This document shows positions 44,521-54,498 of a stretch of DNA of 64,000 nucleotides, piece after piece. Source of the DNA: Prostheceraeus crozeri (taxonomy: Eukaryota; Platyhelminthes; Polycladida; Euryleptidae); contig CAJQUW010001694.1 in NCBI GenBank assembly GCA_907163375.1, positions 765,658 through 829,657 on the forward strand. Reading direction: 5' to 3'. How positions within the stretch are numbered: position 1 is the stretch's first letter; every line of letters begins with the position of its first letter. Both the position numbers and the translations under genes were made by a program. The notes beneath the pieces are model-generated. The model had not been told where the DNA came from, searched no databases, and was given only the letters and a program-made list of their open reading frames with translations.

Positions 44521-44666
44521 ACTCCCGAGAACGAACCATCGGCTCTCTTAAGGGCCACCTAGGGGCAAGACATGATAGAACCTCCACGCGGTTTGCCCTG
44601 GGCAGTCTTCGGACTGGCGAATACTATCATTAAGTTGAATCTGCTATCAGTCAACTTGAACGTTGC
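44521..44666 (+). repeat. 145-bp element, copy A
   Basis: Starts ACTCCCGAGAACGAACC and ends near CAACTTGAACGTTGC. Copies B and C (44995, 45514) are almost identical. Each copy sits just after one of the three early plus-strand ORFs. It contains GGCTCTCTTAAGGGCCA, a weak hairpin. Confidence 0.9.
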
Positions 44667-44681
44667 GTCGCGTTAGAGGGG

Positions 44682-44690
44682 TATATAAAC
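44682..44690 (+). promoter_or_regulatory. TATA box, early gene 2
   Basis: GTATATAAAC, 39 bp before the ATG at 44721; the leader has a (CATTT)3 repeat. Confidence 0.65.
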
Positions 44691-44720
44691 CACTGCCTCT
44701 CATTTCATTTCATTTCAATC

Positions 44721-44987
44721 ATGCAGACGCCGAACAGTCAAGTCAGCTCTCCTCGCGGACCGCAGTTAAGGCCGCGAAATTTATTTGAGGAGTTCGTCAG
44801 GCTAGAGGAGCAAGACAGAGTCCACAACAATCTTGCTCGGATTGGCAATCCGATGACAGCAACTGCTGCCAATCCAACGGAATGGCGCTACATTCCACTC
44901 TATACTCACATGCCAGTTAGTGTGGAAGTCGACAGTGCTACCAAAGAGAGAGTCTTTGACTCTCTCAGCAGAATTGGTAGGCTGTAG
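44721..44987 (+). CDS. Small early protein, unknown
   Basis: 88 residues, begins MQTPNSQVSSPRGPQL, then an amphipathic helix (LFEEFVRLEEQDRVHNN) and EWRYIPLYTHMPVSVEVDS. It lies between 145-bp copies A and B, behind a TATA box. No family recognised; the promoter and position make it a plausible gene. Confidence 0.5.
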   Translation: MQTPNSQVSSPRGPQLRPRNLFEEFVRLEEQDRVHNNLARIGNPMTATAANPTEWRYIPLYTHMPVSVEVDSATKERVFDSLSRIGRL

Positions 44988-44994
44988 GATGACG

Positions 44995-45137
44995 ACTCCC
45001 GAGAACGAACCATCGGCTCTCTTAAGGGCCACCATGGGGCAAGACATGATAGAACCTCCTCGCGGTTTGCCCTGGGCAGTCTTCGGACTGGCGAATACTA
45101 TCATTAAGTTGAATCTGCTATCAGTCAACTTGAACAT
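44995..45137 (+). repeat. 145-bp element, copy B
   Basis: Begins eight bases after the stop of the preceding ORF. It ends before GCAGTCGATTGCTATCCCTG, a segment also found in the 205-bp array at 45997. Confidence 0.9.
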
Positions 45138-45201
45138 TATGCAGTCGATTGCTATCCCTGAAGCATTCTGATTCGCTGTTGAGCAATTCATTGTTGAAAA
45201 C

Positions 45202-45211
45202 CCTATATAAG
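45202..45211 (+). promoter_or_regulatory. TATA box, early gene 3
   Basis: CCTATATAAGCC, about 45 bp before the ATG at 45252. Confidence 0.65.
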
Positions 45212-45251
45212 CCAGAAGATTGTAGCGCTTCTCATTCAATTTGAAGTCACG

Positions 45252-45503
45252 ATGGAAGCGACATCTGCCGACAATATTCCCGTCTTCACTGATGAAGACA
45301 ACGGTATTCCCGAGTTCGTCATCCTCGACGAGTGGGATGAGGATGAGAAGAAGGGGAAGATCAAGAGGATCGTTTGGACGGATGAGGTGTGGACTCCAAA
45401 TACCACCCGCATCCGAAAGGTGCCAGATGCACCACCACGGCTTAGGCGGTATAGGGTATACGAGAACCTAACCGTCATACCTATTGACTATTCAAGCCAA
45501 TAG
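45252..45503 (+). CDS. Small acidic early protein, unknown
   Basis: 83 residues. An acidic first half (VFTDEDNGIPEFVILDEWDE) is followed by a basic, proline-containing second half (RKVPDAPPRLRRYRVYENL). It lies between 145-bp copies B and C. Charge segregation suggests a binding peptide; nothing more can be said. Confidence 0.5.
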   Translation: MEATSADNIPVFTDEDNGIPEFVILDEWDEDEKKGKIKRIVWTDEVWTPNTTRIRKVPDAPPRLRRYRVYENLTVIPIDYSSQ

Positions 45504-45513
45504 TCATCTTGTT

Positions 45514-45659
45514 ACTCCCGAGAACGAACCATCGGCTCTCTTAAGGGCCACCATGGGGCAAGACATGATAGAACCTCCTCGCGGTTTGCCCTGGGCAGTC
45601 TTCGGACTGGCGAATACTATCATTAAGTTGAATCTGCTATCAGTCAACTTGAACGTTGC
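45514..45659 (+). repeat. 145-bp element, copy C
   Basis: Starts 11 bases after the preceding stop codon and is nearly identical to copies A and B. The region 45660-45990 after it has no recognised gene. Confidence 0.9.
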
Positions 45660-45996
45660 AAATGAAGTTCGGTGTAATACTTCCTTTCGACGGGCGTTCC
45701 TGTAAAGGGCGGCGGTGAAACCCGTAGCTATGTATACCGCAAGGGACATTCGGCAATGGTCAATCTTGTTAAACCTCTCTGCGTCATGTTTGCAAGTGAT
45801 TGCCTCTGTCTCAACGTAGCATGCATTCGCGTCAGGGCGACATTTAGCCAACTGTCGAAGGTTGCCTAAAACTTTCCATTGCATACGTTATGAGAACCAT
45901 GAGTTCTACCTGTCTCTATCAATGAGACGAATTGATGAATGGAATGAAATGGGAGGACACTCACGCGCCACACGCAACATAACACACTTCTCTCTT

Positions 45997-46605
45997 CCGT
46001 AGTCTAACAAGCTCTTTACACATGGATCGCAGTCGATTGCTATCCCTGTATCAGAAGTGTAAGCTATCTTAATTTATTTGACACTATTTTATCTACCATC
46101 ATCGTCCATATGAAATGTTTTTAGATTTACAAGTTAGACTAAGCGTGCTACTATTTCCAAATGAAAAAGTATACATGGTTAAATCATCCACTTAAGCCCA
46201 TCCGTAGTCTAACAAGCTCTTTACACATGGATCGCAGTCGATTGCTATCCCTGTATCAGAAGTGTAAGCTATCTTAATTTATTTGACACTATTTCATCTA
46301 CCATCATCGTCCATATGAAATGTTATAAGATTTACAAGTTAAACTAAGCGTGCTACTATTTCCAAATGAAAAAGTATACATGGTTAAATCATCCACTTAA
46401 GCCCATCCGTAGTCTAACAAGCTCTTTACACATGGATCGCAGTCGATTGCTATCCCTGTATCAGAAGTGTAAGCTATCTTAATTTATTTGACACTATTTC
46501 ATCTACCATCATCGTCCATATGAAATGTTATAAGATTTACAAGTTAAACTAAGCGTGCTACTATTTCCAAATGAAAAAGTATACATGGTTAAATTATTCA
46601 CTAAA
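45997..46605. repeat. Three tandem 205-bp repeats
   Basis: Units start at 45997, 46202 and 46407 (CCGTAGTCTAACAAGC). Units 2 and 3 are almost identical and unit 1 differs at a few bases. Each contains CAGTCGATTGCTATCCCTG, shared with 45131. AT-rich, non-coding. Confidence 0.92.
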
Positions 46606-46646
46606 ACCCCATTCAAGTAAGTCAGTATGAAAGCAAAGATAATACG

Positions 46647-46661
46647 AAATAAACATTTATT
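46647..46661. terminator. Back-to-back polyadenylation signals
   Basis: AATAAA on the plus strand (46648-46653) and on the minus strand (46656-46661) lie 2 bp apart. The minus signal overlaps the stop codon of the 46660 gene. Confidence 0.6.
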
Positions 46662-47097
46662 ATGGCATGTATTTCAAAAGGTCTTCATCGTCAATATCGT
46701 CCCAGAGTCTGGCTTCACATAGATTACAAAAACAGTTGAGCTGCTTTAAACGTTCTTCTGCAGCGTCCCTCACTTTCTCAATGTACGCCCACTCCGCCAC
46801 GGTTCGCGGTTGGGAGTTAGGGGTGTACCACTCCCATATTTGATGCAAGTGCGACTTGCTGGTCATCTCCATCACCCCTTCGGCATCATATTGTAAATAT
46901 TTCCACCGTATGCCTGTTAGGTCGGGCAACTCCTCTTCATCCTCCTCCGATAATGATAACTTTCGTATATTGTCGAGATTGTATGTCTTCTCCACCTTCG
47001 CCTTTCTTGGTGCATTTGCTGTAACGAGCACCTTTGCTGATGTATATGGAGAGGAGAACTCCAATGCGGTATTTGGTGTTGTTGGAGGACTTGTCAT
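46660..47097 (-). CDS. Polinton protein of unknown function, acidic
   Basis: 145 residues: a Thr/Pro-rich start (MTSPPTTPNTALEF), an acidic patch (SLSEEDEEELPDL), then EWYTPNSQPRTVAEWAYIEK and a Cys motif CFCNLCEARLW near the end. Divergent from PolB across a 250-bp intergenic region with CCAAT and TATA elements. No family recognised. Confidence 0.6.
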   Translation of the reverse strand: MTSPPTTPNTALEFSSPYTSAKVLVTANAPRKAKVEKTYNLDNIRKLSLSEEDEEELPDLTGIRWKYLQYDAEGVMEMTSKSHLHQIWEWYTPNSQPRTVAEWAYIEKVRDAAEERLKQLNCFCNLCEARLWDDIDDEDLLKYMP

Positions 47098-47167
47098 GTT
47101 GTCTTTGAAATGCTGACTTTGAATAATGATAACTTTAACATTTTTCTAATTCTTAAGTATACACAAG

Positions 47168-47220
47168 CAGCCAATCAGAATGAACATCCAATGAATGAAG
47201 AGGATGAAAGTATATAAGCA
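47168..47220 (+). promoter_or_regulatory. PolB promoter: two CCAAT boxes and a TATA box
   Basis: GCCAATCAG (about 47170), TCCAATGAA (about 47187) and GTATATAAGC (47210-47219). The same trio (two CCAAT plus TATA) occurs in mirror form at the right-end gene (63461-63512). Confidence 0.65.
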
Positions 47221-47353
47221 AAGTGACATTCAGGTCATTTCATTTAATCTGTGAATCATACAAGTGACGAACGCACGATCTCTCTCTTTGACTATTATTT
47301 GAGTGAAGTCTCTATCTTGTAGAAGTATCAACCTTAAACTTGATTTCGTTGAA

Positions 47354-50300
47354 ATGGTAAGTTGAAAATTTCCTCTCATCTCCCTCAAACGTGTGACTAA
47401 TAGCATCTTCCTCAATTTCAGACATCAACTTCATCACCAACGCCCTCTCTTCTCGAGGAAAGTTTAGAGTTATTGAGTCAAGGTAGGTTGTAACACTACA
47501 CTGAGGCTTGAACAGAGATGAAAGAATGATTTCTCTTTCAGGTGATGTGAGTTCCAGCTCAGGACTCTCGCGGCAAGGCAACGAGTGGGAATGTGCCGAC
47601 TGCGGACATATGTTTACAAGGAAGCACAGTCTCCTTCGACACATCAAACAACGTGTGTGTCAACGCAAAGCGGCGTCAATCTCCGGAGGTGAAGTTGATT
47701 CTGACGATGACATCTCCTTTCCTTGCGATTTGTGCCCTCTTTCTTTTGATAGTCACTTTCAGCGATCTTCGCACAGACTTCAACACACGCATGCAAATGA
47801 TCACTACACCAACGGTACCTCTACCATCTCCCTCATTAATGTTTCACATAATAATTTAGTACGCGACTACTGCATGGAGTCCAATACTCAAATTGTAGAT
47901 TTTCCTGAGTGGCTCCTTCAAAATTCTAACATTATCGAAGCGCTCTTCAATAATTTAGACAATTTTAGAATGAAGGCGCTCATCTACCTTAAACTAAAAT
48001 ATATTAAAATAGATTTTCAAACGGGTCAAGTGACGGAGAGAATACAGTTTCATATTCCTTCCTCTTCCGCAACCGAAGTTGTAGACTGCGAGTCTTGGCT
48101 AAATTTTCACATTCAATGTTTAAAATCAAATGTAGATAAATTCAATCAACGTGACAGCGCTCTCATTTTTGATGGTGTGGACTCAGCCATATTCAAAATT
48201 TCCCTATTAGAAAGTCATGCAGCTCGAGGCACATTTAAACTTCCAAAAACGTTGTATAATAAGAAAGCTGTCATCAATGTTGATTGTAAATCACAGTGTT
48301 TCAAATATGCAGTCCTATCCATCCTTCACTATAATGATATCAACGCGCATCGAGATCGCACCTATAGCTATAGACAGTGGGAGGATGAACTAGACTTTGA
48401 AGGTTGTGATAGTAACAACATGAAAATCAAAGATGTAGAAACGTTCGAAAAACATAATAAGATTAAAATTGTCGTTCACGTGTGGGAGAAGGGGTTGAAG
48501 GGTGCCCGCTATAATTCACGTTCAACTTGTTATGAACGTGTAGTCAACCTCTTATTAGTAAAACAAGATGATAGCGAGGAATGGCACTACTGTGGTATTC
48601 CCAAAATCTCTCGCTTGTACACTCACTTGGGGCACTCTAAAAGAGGTGAACATTTTGTATGCGACCGCTGCATCCGCTCATTTTGGAGTAAAGATAAATT
48701 TGAAACTCACTATGAATGGTGCAAGCGAGGTAAATTACAAATGGAACGCATGCCCAAAGATAAAATATTTTCACATAGGGATAATGGTGACGAATTAAGT
48801 CCCCTGCGTGTCATTTACGCAGACATAGAATGCTACATTGATGATATCATCCACAAGCCAGCAGCCATATCCTGCTATGAAGTATGGCATGACCACTTTA
48901 GGAATAGACAAAACAAAATGCATACTTGGCAAGGTGAAGATTGCATTTCAAAATTTCTAGAATTTCTCGATAAAGCTGCAAAATTTCAACAATCATATGA
49001 TTCCCAATTGCAGCGTAAGTCACTACATATGTCAGATGAAGACAAACAAAAATTTGAAAGTTGCACATCCTGTCCTAAATGTCATAAAACGTTTGATGAC
49101 GATAAAATTAAGAAAGTGCGTGATCATGATCACATCACTGGTAAATTTAGAAACGCACTCTGCTCCAAATGTAACTTTTCACTTAGGTTGAGACGTCGTG
49201 TACTACCCGTCATTTTTCATAACTTTAAGGGCTATGACAGTCATATGCTCATAAAAGGAGGGTTGAGCCAGATGAAATCGTGGCAGTTTAATGTAATAGC
49301 ACAAACGAGAGAAAAATTCATGGCAATGACAGCAAAAGTACCAGTAGATAAAACTAAAGAAAATAAGACAGTCTTCTTCGAAATAAAATTTTTAGATTCA
49401 TTTCAATTTATGTCAGCGTCACTAGCTTCTCTCGTTCGTAATCTCAAGTTTCTTCCCCATAGTCAAACTTTGAAGAAACACTATCCAAACTTAACGGATG
49501 AAATAATCACTCGCAAAGGAGTCTTTCCTTATGCGTATTTTAGCTCAATGTCTAAACTAAATGAAACAACCCTTCCTTCCATTGACAAATTCAAAAACGA
49601 TTTGACGGGTGAAGATTGTCCAGTAGAGGACTATGAACATGCTCAAGAGGCATGGTTAAAATTTAATTGTAAAACGTTTGGCGATTATATGATCGCTTAC
49701 TTAGAATTAGATGTCATTTTGCTGGCTGATGTCTTTCAGGAGTTTCGACGAGTGGCATTAGAAGAAGACAAATTAGATCCTATCCACTTTGTCAGTCTAC
49801 CAGCCATGTCCTTTAAATCAGCCTTTAAAATGACTGGTGAGACCATTCATCTCTTACAAGACCCGGAGATATATAATATATTTGAGCGCGGAATACGCGG
49901 TGGTCTCACATTTGTAAATAAACATCATATAAAATCTGAAACAGTAGGTGATGATCATATCCACCTAAAGTACTATGACCAAAATAATTTATATGGCAGT
50001 TCACTGTCTAAACCACTACCTCATTCCGAGTTTAGTTGGTTAAATCAAAATGAGCTTGAGTATTACTCCAACCCTTCAAACATACTGAATATTCCAGATG
50101 AAGGTGATTGGGAATATTATTTTGAAGTGGATTTGATTTATCCAAATAGTATTAAAAATAAAACTGCTGATTTCCCACTCGCACCTGAATCTGGCGAAGT
50201 GACTGAAGATATGTTTTCACCATTCATGTCACAATTTCATAATAACTTAACAGAGTGTGGACAGCCAAGGTACAAACCATGCCGCAAACTTTTACTCACC

Positions 50301-51326
50301 CAATATGATAAGAAAAATTATCTCGTACACTTCTGCATATTAAAATTCTATTTAGAAATGGGCATGCTTCTAAAGTCAGTTCACCGCATTATCAAATTTA
50401 GACAGAAAGCCTTCCTCAAACCCTACATAGATAGTAACAGTCAAAAACGTGCACTCGCCCAAAATAATTTTGAAAAGGATTTTTATAAATATAAGAATAA
50501 TAGTCTATTCGGAAAGACCATGGAGGATGTTAGAAAACGTATGAATTACAAACTAGTCGTTGATGAACAAAAATATCACAAATTGACCTCATCACCTCTT
50601 TTCATTGATAGAGACATCATCGATGAGGATCTTGTAGGTGTTAAAATGATTAAATCAGAAGTTGAGTTGTGCAAACCCATCTATATTGGGCAAGCCGTTT
50701 TAGATTATTCCAAGCTTGAAATGTATCAACTCTTCTACAAAATATTAAAACCATGCCCTCTCGTAAAAGAGGTTCGCTTGCTGGGTGGTGATACAGATAG
50801 TTTCTTTTTAGGAATTACCACTCAAAAAGATTTAAATTTTAATGAAGTAGGTAAGTCATTAGAAAAATATTTCGATACATCTAACTACAATCCCACTCAT
50901 CCACTCTATTCCATACAGAATAAAGCCAAACTTGGTTGTTTTAAGGATGAAACAGCAGGAAAGGAAATAGATGAAATGATTCTCCTCCGTCCTAAAATGT
51001 ATTCCATGAAACTAAAAGAATGTGCAGATAGTATTAAGCGTGCTAAAGGTATATCAAAATCCATTGTTCATAAAATGAAACATCGGTCCTATAAGAAGGC
51101 CTATAAAAATAAAACTATAACGTTTGTCAATATGACAATCTTAAAATCTCAAGTTCATACTGTGAAAACGTACACGTTCAAGAAACGAGCACTTTCAGCA
51201 TGGGAGGATAAGAGGTGTTGGATAGGACATAACACATCTCTTCCACATGGACATCCTGACACAAACATACCTCCACCCAAAAGAATAAAACTCACGCTAC
51301 CACATTCAGGAGATGTATTGACATAA
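47354..51326 (+). CDS. PolB: Protein-primed family B DNA polymerase
   Basis: Over 1,280 residues. The ATG at 47354 is followed directly by a donor (GTAAGT). Exon 2 is 47422-47482, and exon 3 starts at 47542 and stays open to the end. N-terminal C2H2 fingers (CADCGHMFTRKHSLLRHIKQ, CDLCPLSF) precede a cysteine-rich element. The proofreading domain has VIYADIECY (Exo I), HNFKGYDSH (Exo II) and YLELDVILLADV (Exo III). An endonuclease-VII-like block, CPKCHKTF...VRDHDHITGKFRN...CSKCN, is set between Exo I and Exo II. Polymerase motifs are YYDQNNLYG, YKNNSLFGKT and GGDTDSFF. Looks whole. It replicates the element from terminal protein primers. Confidence 0.92.
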
Positions 51327-51475
51327 TCAACTTTAACTCAGTATTTTGATGTTGCTTTTTGTAGATATACATGGTTGTTTTATGTATCGCATGAGATCGT
51401 TTCTTCCTTGTGAATATATGCCTACAGTCAGCCCATTCCCCCTATATCTGTGAAAAGACTTTTTCATATACATAT

Positions 51476-51491
51476 TTTTATTTCAATAAAC
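51476..51491. terminator. Back-to-back polyadenylation signals
   Basis: Minus-strand AATAAA (51477-51482) and plus-strand AATAAA (51485-51490) serve the convergent PolB and 51506 genes. Confidence 0.65.
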
Positions 51492-51505
51492 ATATCACAA
51501 TGACT

Positions 51506-53026
51506 TCACTTTGTTTTCCGAAACACTAAAGTTACGAGGGATTTAGTATCTTTCACATGGATACACTCTTGTAAACCATTGGTAATTTTGATAGCAATAG
51601 AGGGTATAGTTTGTTTGACGACGGGATGATAGAAAATAGATTCAAACATCTTCTCGACTATTCCATATGAAGCGTCTTTATCATGAATGAAATCACGTAA
51701 AATGTATTCTTTTTTCTCGCCAACAGAAATAGGTAAAATCAAATCACTTTGAATGTAAAGGTGTTGTTCATGTTTATCAAGTGTCATTGGTGTTTCTATA
51801 CCAATCGTATGCGCAGCAGCAAACACAGTTTGTAGCATTGAAAAGCCAAAGAGTTTTTTCAAATTTTTACTCAATTGACATTGAATGTCATCACCCAGTT
51901 TCAGAACAACGCGTTGTTTTTCAATTGAAAACGAAATGTGGTGTGTCTTTACATCATATTTACTTTTCATCACATGCTTCAACTTCTGTTGTATATAAGG
52001 ATTTACTACATGAATGAAGCTTTCAACTGTATGATATAGACGCGGCATTATATTGATAGCAACTTTAGATTCTTCATAAGACTGGTAAATTTTCTTGATG
52101 CGATCGCCATAGATGTCCACCCACCATTCATCATTAACTGAATCAGCTTTAGTGTGATATTCATGAGAACCATACACCACACCGCTTCCAATAATAGGCG
52201 TATAATGTCTTACAAAATGACGCAAGGTTGGAGAGAAATAAACTGTAAGTTTGTCATTATATTTCTGAATAACCAACTTATTTTTGTCCGCCATAATTTT
52301 CTCTCCATACTTCTTACCCACAGTCTCATTCCATCGTTTTACTAACTCAATAAGTGATAAAGGTTGAACACCACGCTTTTTCAAAATGATGCGTTCTTCG
52401 CATTCTACAACATCTTCATCAAATATTTTAAATCTATAATGAAATTTGTTGATTCGAGTTGAATAAACTTTTTTAACATTTGCAGTAGCAATTGACGTTA
52501 GATGTAGTCCATGACCAAAACCAAGATGTGGATAGAATTCACTATCCAACCTCAGCGTAAGACCTTTAGTAAAAGAATGAAAGCGGAGGAACTGTCTCCC
52601 ACTCCAATGATAGATAGTAAACTCATAAGCTTTCTGATTTTTATTCTTCATGATGGAAGTATTACCACTGTTGAATGCCTTAATAATTTTCTCATTCCCA
52701 AATGGCTCATAAGAATCTGATTTTATCTGAATCCATTCATAGTTCCACTTTCCATCTGATGTTAAATTGTATGGGAACTGAAATGCATTATTCATCGTTA
52801 TTCCATCATGGGTGCGAGGAGTCAATATCATTTCTTCCAAATCATTCACATTCTGAATATTGCTATCATAGCAAATACTAGAAACGCCAACTTCCCATTC
52901 ACCTTCTAAATGCAGTGGCCGATTTAATTCTACTCGATAGTCTGATGGTTTATTTTTGGGAAATTTATTCATAGAAGCATTACTGGGCAAGTAGATTAGA
53001 AACGAGTCCTTATTTTCACTTTCCAT
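51506..53026 (-). CDS. WEVGV-family Polinton protein 1 (candidate minor virion protein)
   Basis: 506 residues from the Met at 53026, which lies 31 bp after an ATGCAAA motif. The N-terminus has the motif SDYRVELNRPLHLEGEWEVG then VSSICYD. The rest is beta-rich, with a conserved end (HLYIQSDLILPISVG...LVTLVF). It is a paralog of the next gene. Families with this N-terminus are common in Polintons; a penton, fibre or other minor virion role is possible but not shown. No catalytic motif is seen. Whole in this copy. Confidence 0.75.
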   Translation of the reverse strand: MESENKDSFLIYLPSNASMNKFPKNKPSDYRVELNRPLHLEGEWEVGVSSICYDSNIQNVNDLEEMILTPRTHDGITMNNAFQFPYNLTSDGKWNYEWIQIKSDSYEPFGNEKIIKAFNSGNTSIMKNKNQKAYEFTIYHWSGRQFLRFHSFTKGLTLRLDSEFYPHLGFGHGLHLTSIATANVKKVYSTRINKFHYRFKIFDEDVVECEERIILKKRGVQPLSLIELVKRWNETVGKKYGEKIMADKNKLVIQKYNDKLTVYFSPTLRHFVRHYTPIIGSGVVYGSHEYHTKADSVNDEWWVDIYGDRIKKIYQSYEESKVAINIMPRLYHTVESFIHVVNPYIQQKLKHVMKSKYDVKTHHISFSIEKQRVVLKLGDDIQCQLSKNLKKLFGFSMLQTVFAAAHTIGIETPMTLDKHEQHLYIQSDLILPISVGEKKEYILRDFIHDKDASYGIVEKMFESIFYHPVVKQTIPSIAIKITNGLQECIHVKDTKSLVTLVFRKTK

Positions 53027-53057
53027 ATTATTCACATTGGAAAAATATATTAGCATA

Positions 53058-53066
53058 CTTTTGCAT
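53058..53066 (-). promoter_or_regulatory. ATGCAAA motif, late-type promoter
   Basis: ATGCAAAAG on the minus strand, 31 bp before the preferred start of the 51506 gene. Confidence 0.5.
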
Positions 53067-54463
53067 TAACTCTTCATTCGGAAATGGAGTGTAATACTTG
53101 TCACAGCATCTTTATGAAAAGGAATCAACGCACCAGCATCATCATAAATGGCAATATCAATTTGTGGGATGTAGTTTGATTTCAGCTTTGTATAATGCAC
53201 TTTCTTGAAAGTATGCTCAGATAAAATACTGCAGCTTTTTGGCTGGTATGGTATCATTGCTAGCAATGGAGCTTCAACATCTCCCACACGTACATCTTCA
53301 CCAATATTGGAATATATCTGAAAATAGTTAATACGACGCGATAGCGACATGTCTGCGCTAGCTTTGGTTACAGTACCACTTTTAAAGATATTTTGATCAA
53401 AACCCAAAATGTCCATTAGAGTTTTATCCATAATTAGTTCAATACCTTTTCCATTTATAGTGAGAGACAAAGTACCTTCTTTTTCAGAAAATGAAATATG
53501 TTGCTCATTAATCACTTCATTTAAATAATCTACAACCAATTTAACCGAAGTAATAATGCGAGGCATCAACACTCTTGTTTCATGTAAGAAACCACCAAAA
53601 GGCTCTACACACTTTCTGTATAAAGATACGGCCCATTCTGTATCAAATTGATTTGACCTTTCACATGGTAAATGTTGCATATCAGATTTTCCATGAACAG
53701 CTGCAGAACGATGTCGTAAGAACTGATGAAAATCTTTTGAACAAACTAATACTAGATCATCATCATTTAATTTGCTTATTGCAATATGATTAGATGATTT
53801 AATATAAGTCAATGTTGCCACTTGTTTGTCATCAACTCGAAGGAGATAATTAAATTTCTTCAATAATGTTTCAGGAGTCATGTTTGTCTTTCTTGGCTTA
53901 ATCACAATCTTCTTCACCAACGTCTTCTCATTTCTTGGAATAAGATCTACATAATAAGCTTCCTCTCGATATATTAACTGTTTATGACCACTTATGTGGT
54001 AATTAACGTTAAAATTATCATAGCTTGTTAAGGCGCTAGCGAGGTAGCCTAAATCATTTCTTAAACTTGGACTTAAACCAACAATCCAATCTTTCTCAAC
54101 TACATGATGTACATAATTATAATCATCATTGTGCGGAGTAAATTGGACAATATGTTTACACGCTTTATTCAAGAAATCATATATAAACTTTTTACATGAT
54201 AAGAGATCTTTCTTTGGCCACTGTGGAATGTATACTCGGCACCCCTTTTCACATTGATAAGCAGCTGTACGCCTCATATTAATAGTCATCACCTCATGAT
54301 CAAAAGTATAGACACAGTTGCTATAAACAAGTTGAGTGACACCCACTTCCCAATTCCCATTTAGCTGTTGTGCATGATCAATGGGAGTAGAAAAGAGTGC
54401 GGCTCGATTGCTAGTAAATCTCTTTGTAGCCGCATTGCTAAGCAAAATATGATAAAACGACAT
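53066..54463 (-). CDS. WEVGV-family Polinton protein 2
   Basis: 465 residues from MSFYHILLSNAATKR at 54463, 20 bp after an ATGCAAAG motif. N-terminal QQLNGNWEVGVTQLVYS matches the paralog, and the C-terminus keeps YFQIYSNIGEDVRVGDVEAP then PQIDIAIYDDAGALIPF and SITLHF, the best-conserved ends of the family. It lies head to tail with protein 1, with about 40 bp between them (measured to the preferred start). Role as for protein 1. Whole in this copy. Confidence 0.75.
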   Translation of the reverse strand: MSFYHILLSNAATKRFTSNRAALFSTPIDHAQQLNGNWEVGVTQLVYSNCVYTFDHEVMTINMRRTAAYQCEKGCRVYIPQWPKKDLLSCKKFIYDFLNKACKHIVQFTPHNDDYNYVHHVVEKDWIVGLSPSLRNDLGYLASALTSYDNFNVNYHISGHKQLIYREEAYYVDLIPRNEKTLVKKIVIKPRKTNMTPETLLKKFNYLLRVDDKQVATLTYIKSSNHIAISKLNDDDLVLVCSKDFHQFLRHRSAAVHGKSDMQHLPCERSNQFDTEWAVSLYRKCVEPFGGFLHETRVLMPRIITSVKLVVDYLNEVINEQHISFSEKEGTLSLTINGKGIELIMDKTLMDILGFDQNIFKSGTVTKASADMSLSRRINYFQIYSNIGEDVRVGDVEAPLLAMIPYQPKSCSILSEHTFKKVHYTKLKSNYIPQIDIAIYDDAGALIPFHKDAVTSITLHFRMKS

Positions 54464-54483
54464 TTTTATATTGCTAATCTGCA

Positions 54484-54492
54484 ACTTTGCAT
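54484..54492. promoter_or_regulatory. ATGCAAAG motif in a divergent promoter
   Basis: ATGCAAAGT on the minus strand, 20 bp before MSFYH (54463). The plus-strand PC4-like gene starts at 54499, so only 35 bp separate the two divergent start codons and one short promoter must serve both. Confidence 0.5.
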
Positions 54493-54498
54493 AACATC

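Noticed and set aside
45504-45884. Minus-strand ORFs through the 145-bp repeats
   Set aside because: The same translated segment recurs wherever the 145-bp element occurs, so the ORFs reflect the repeat rather than genes.
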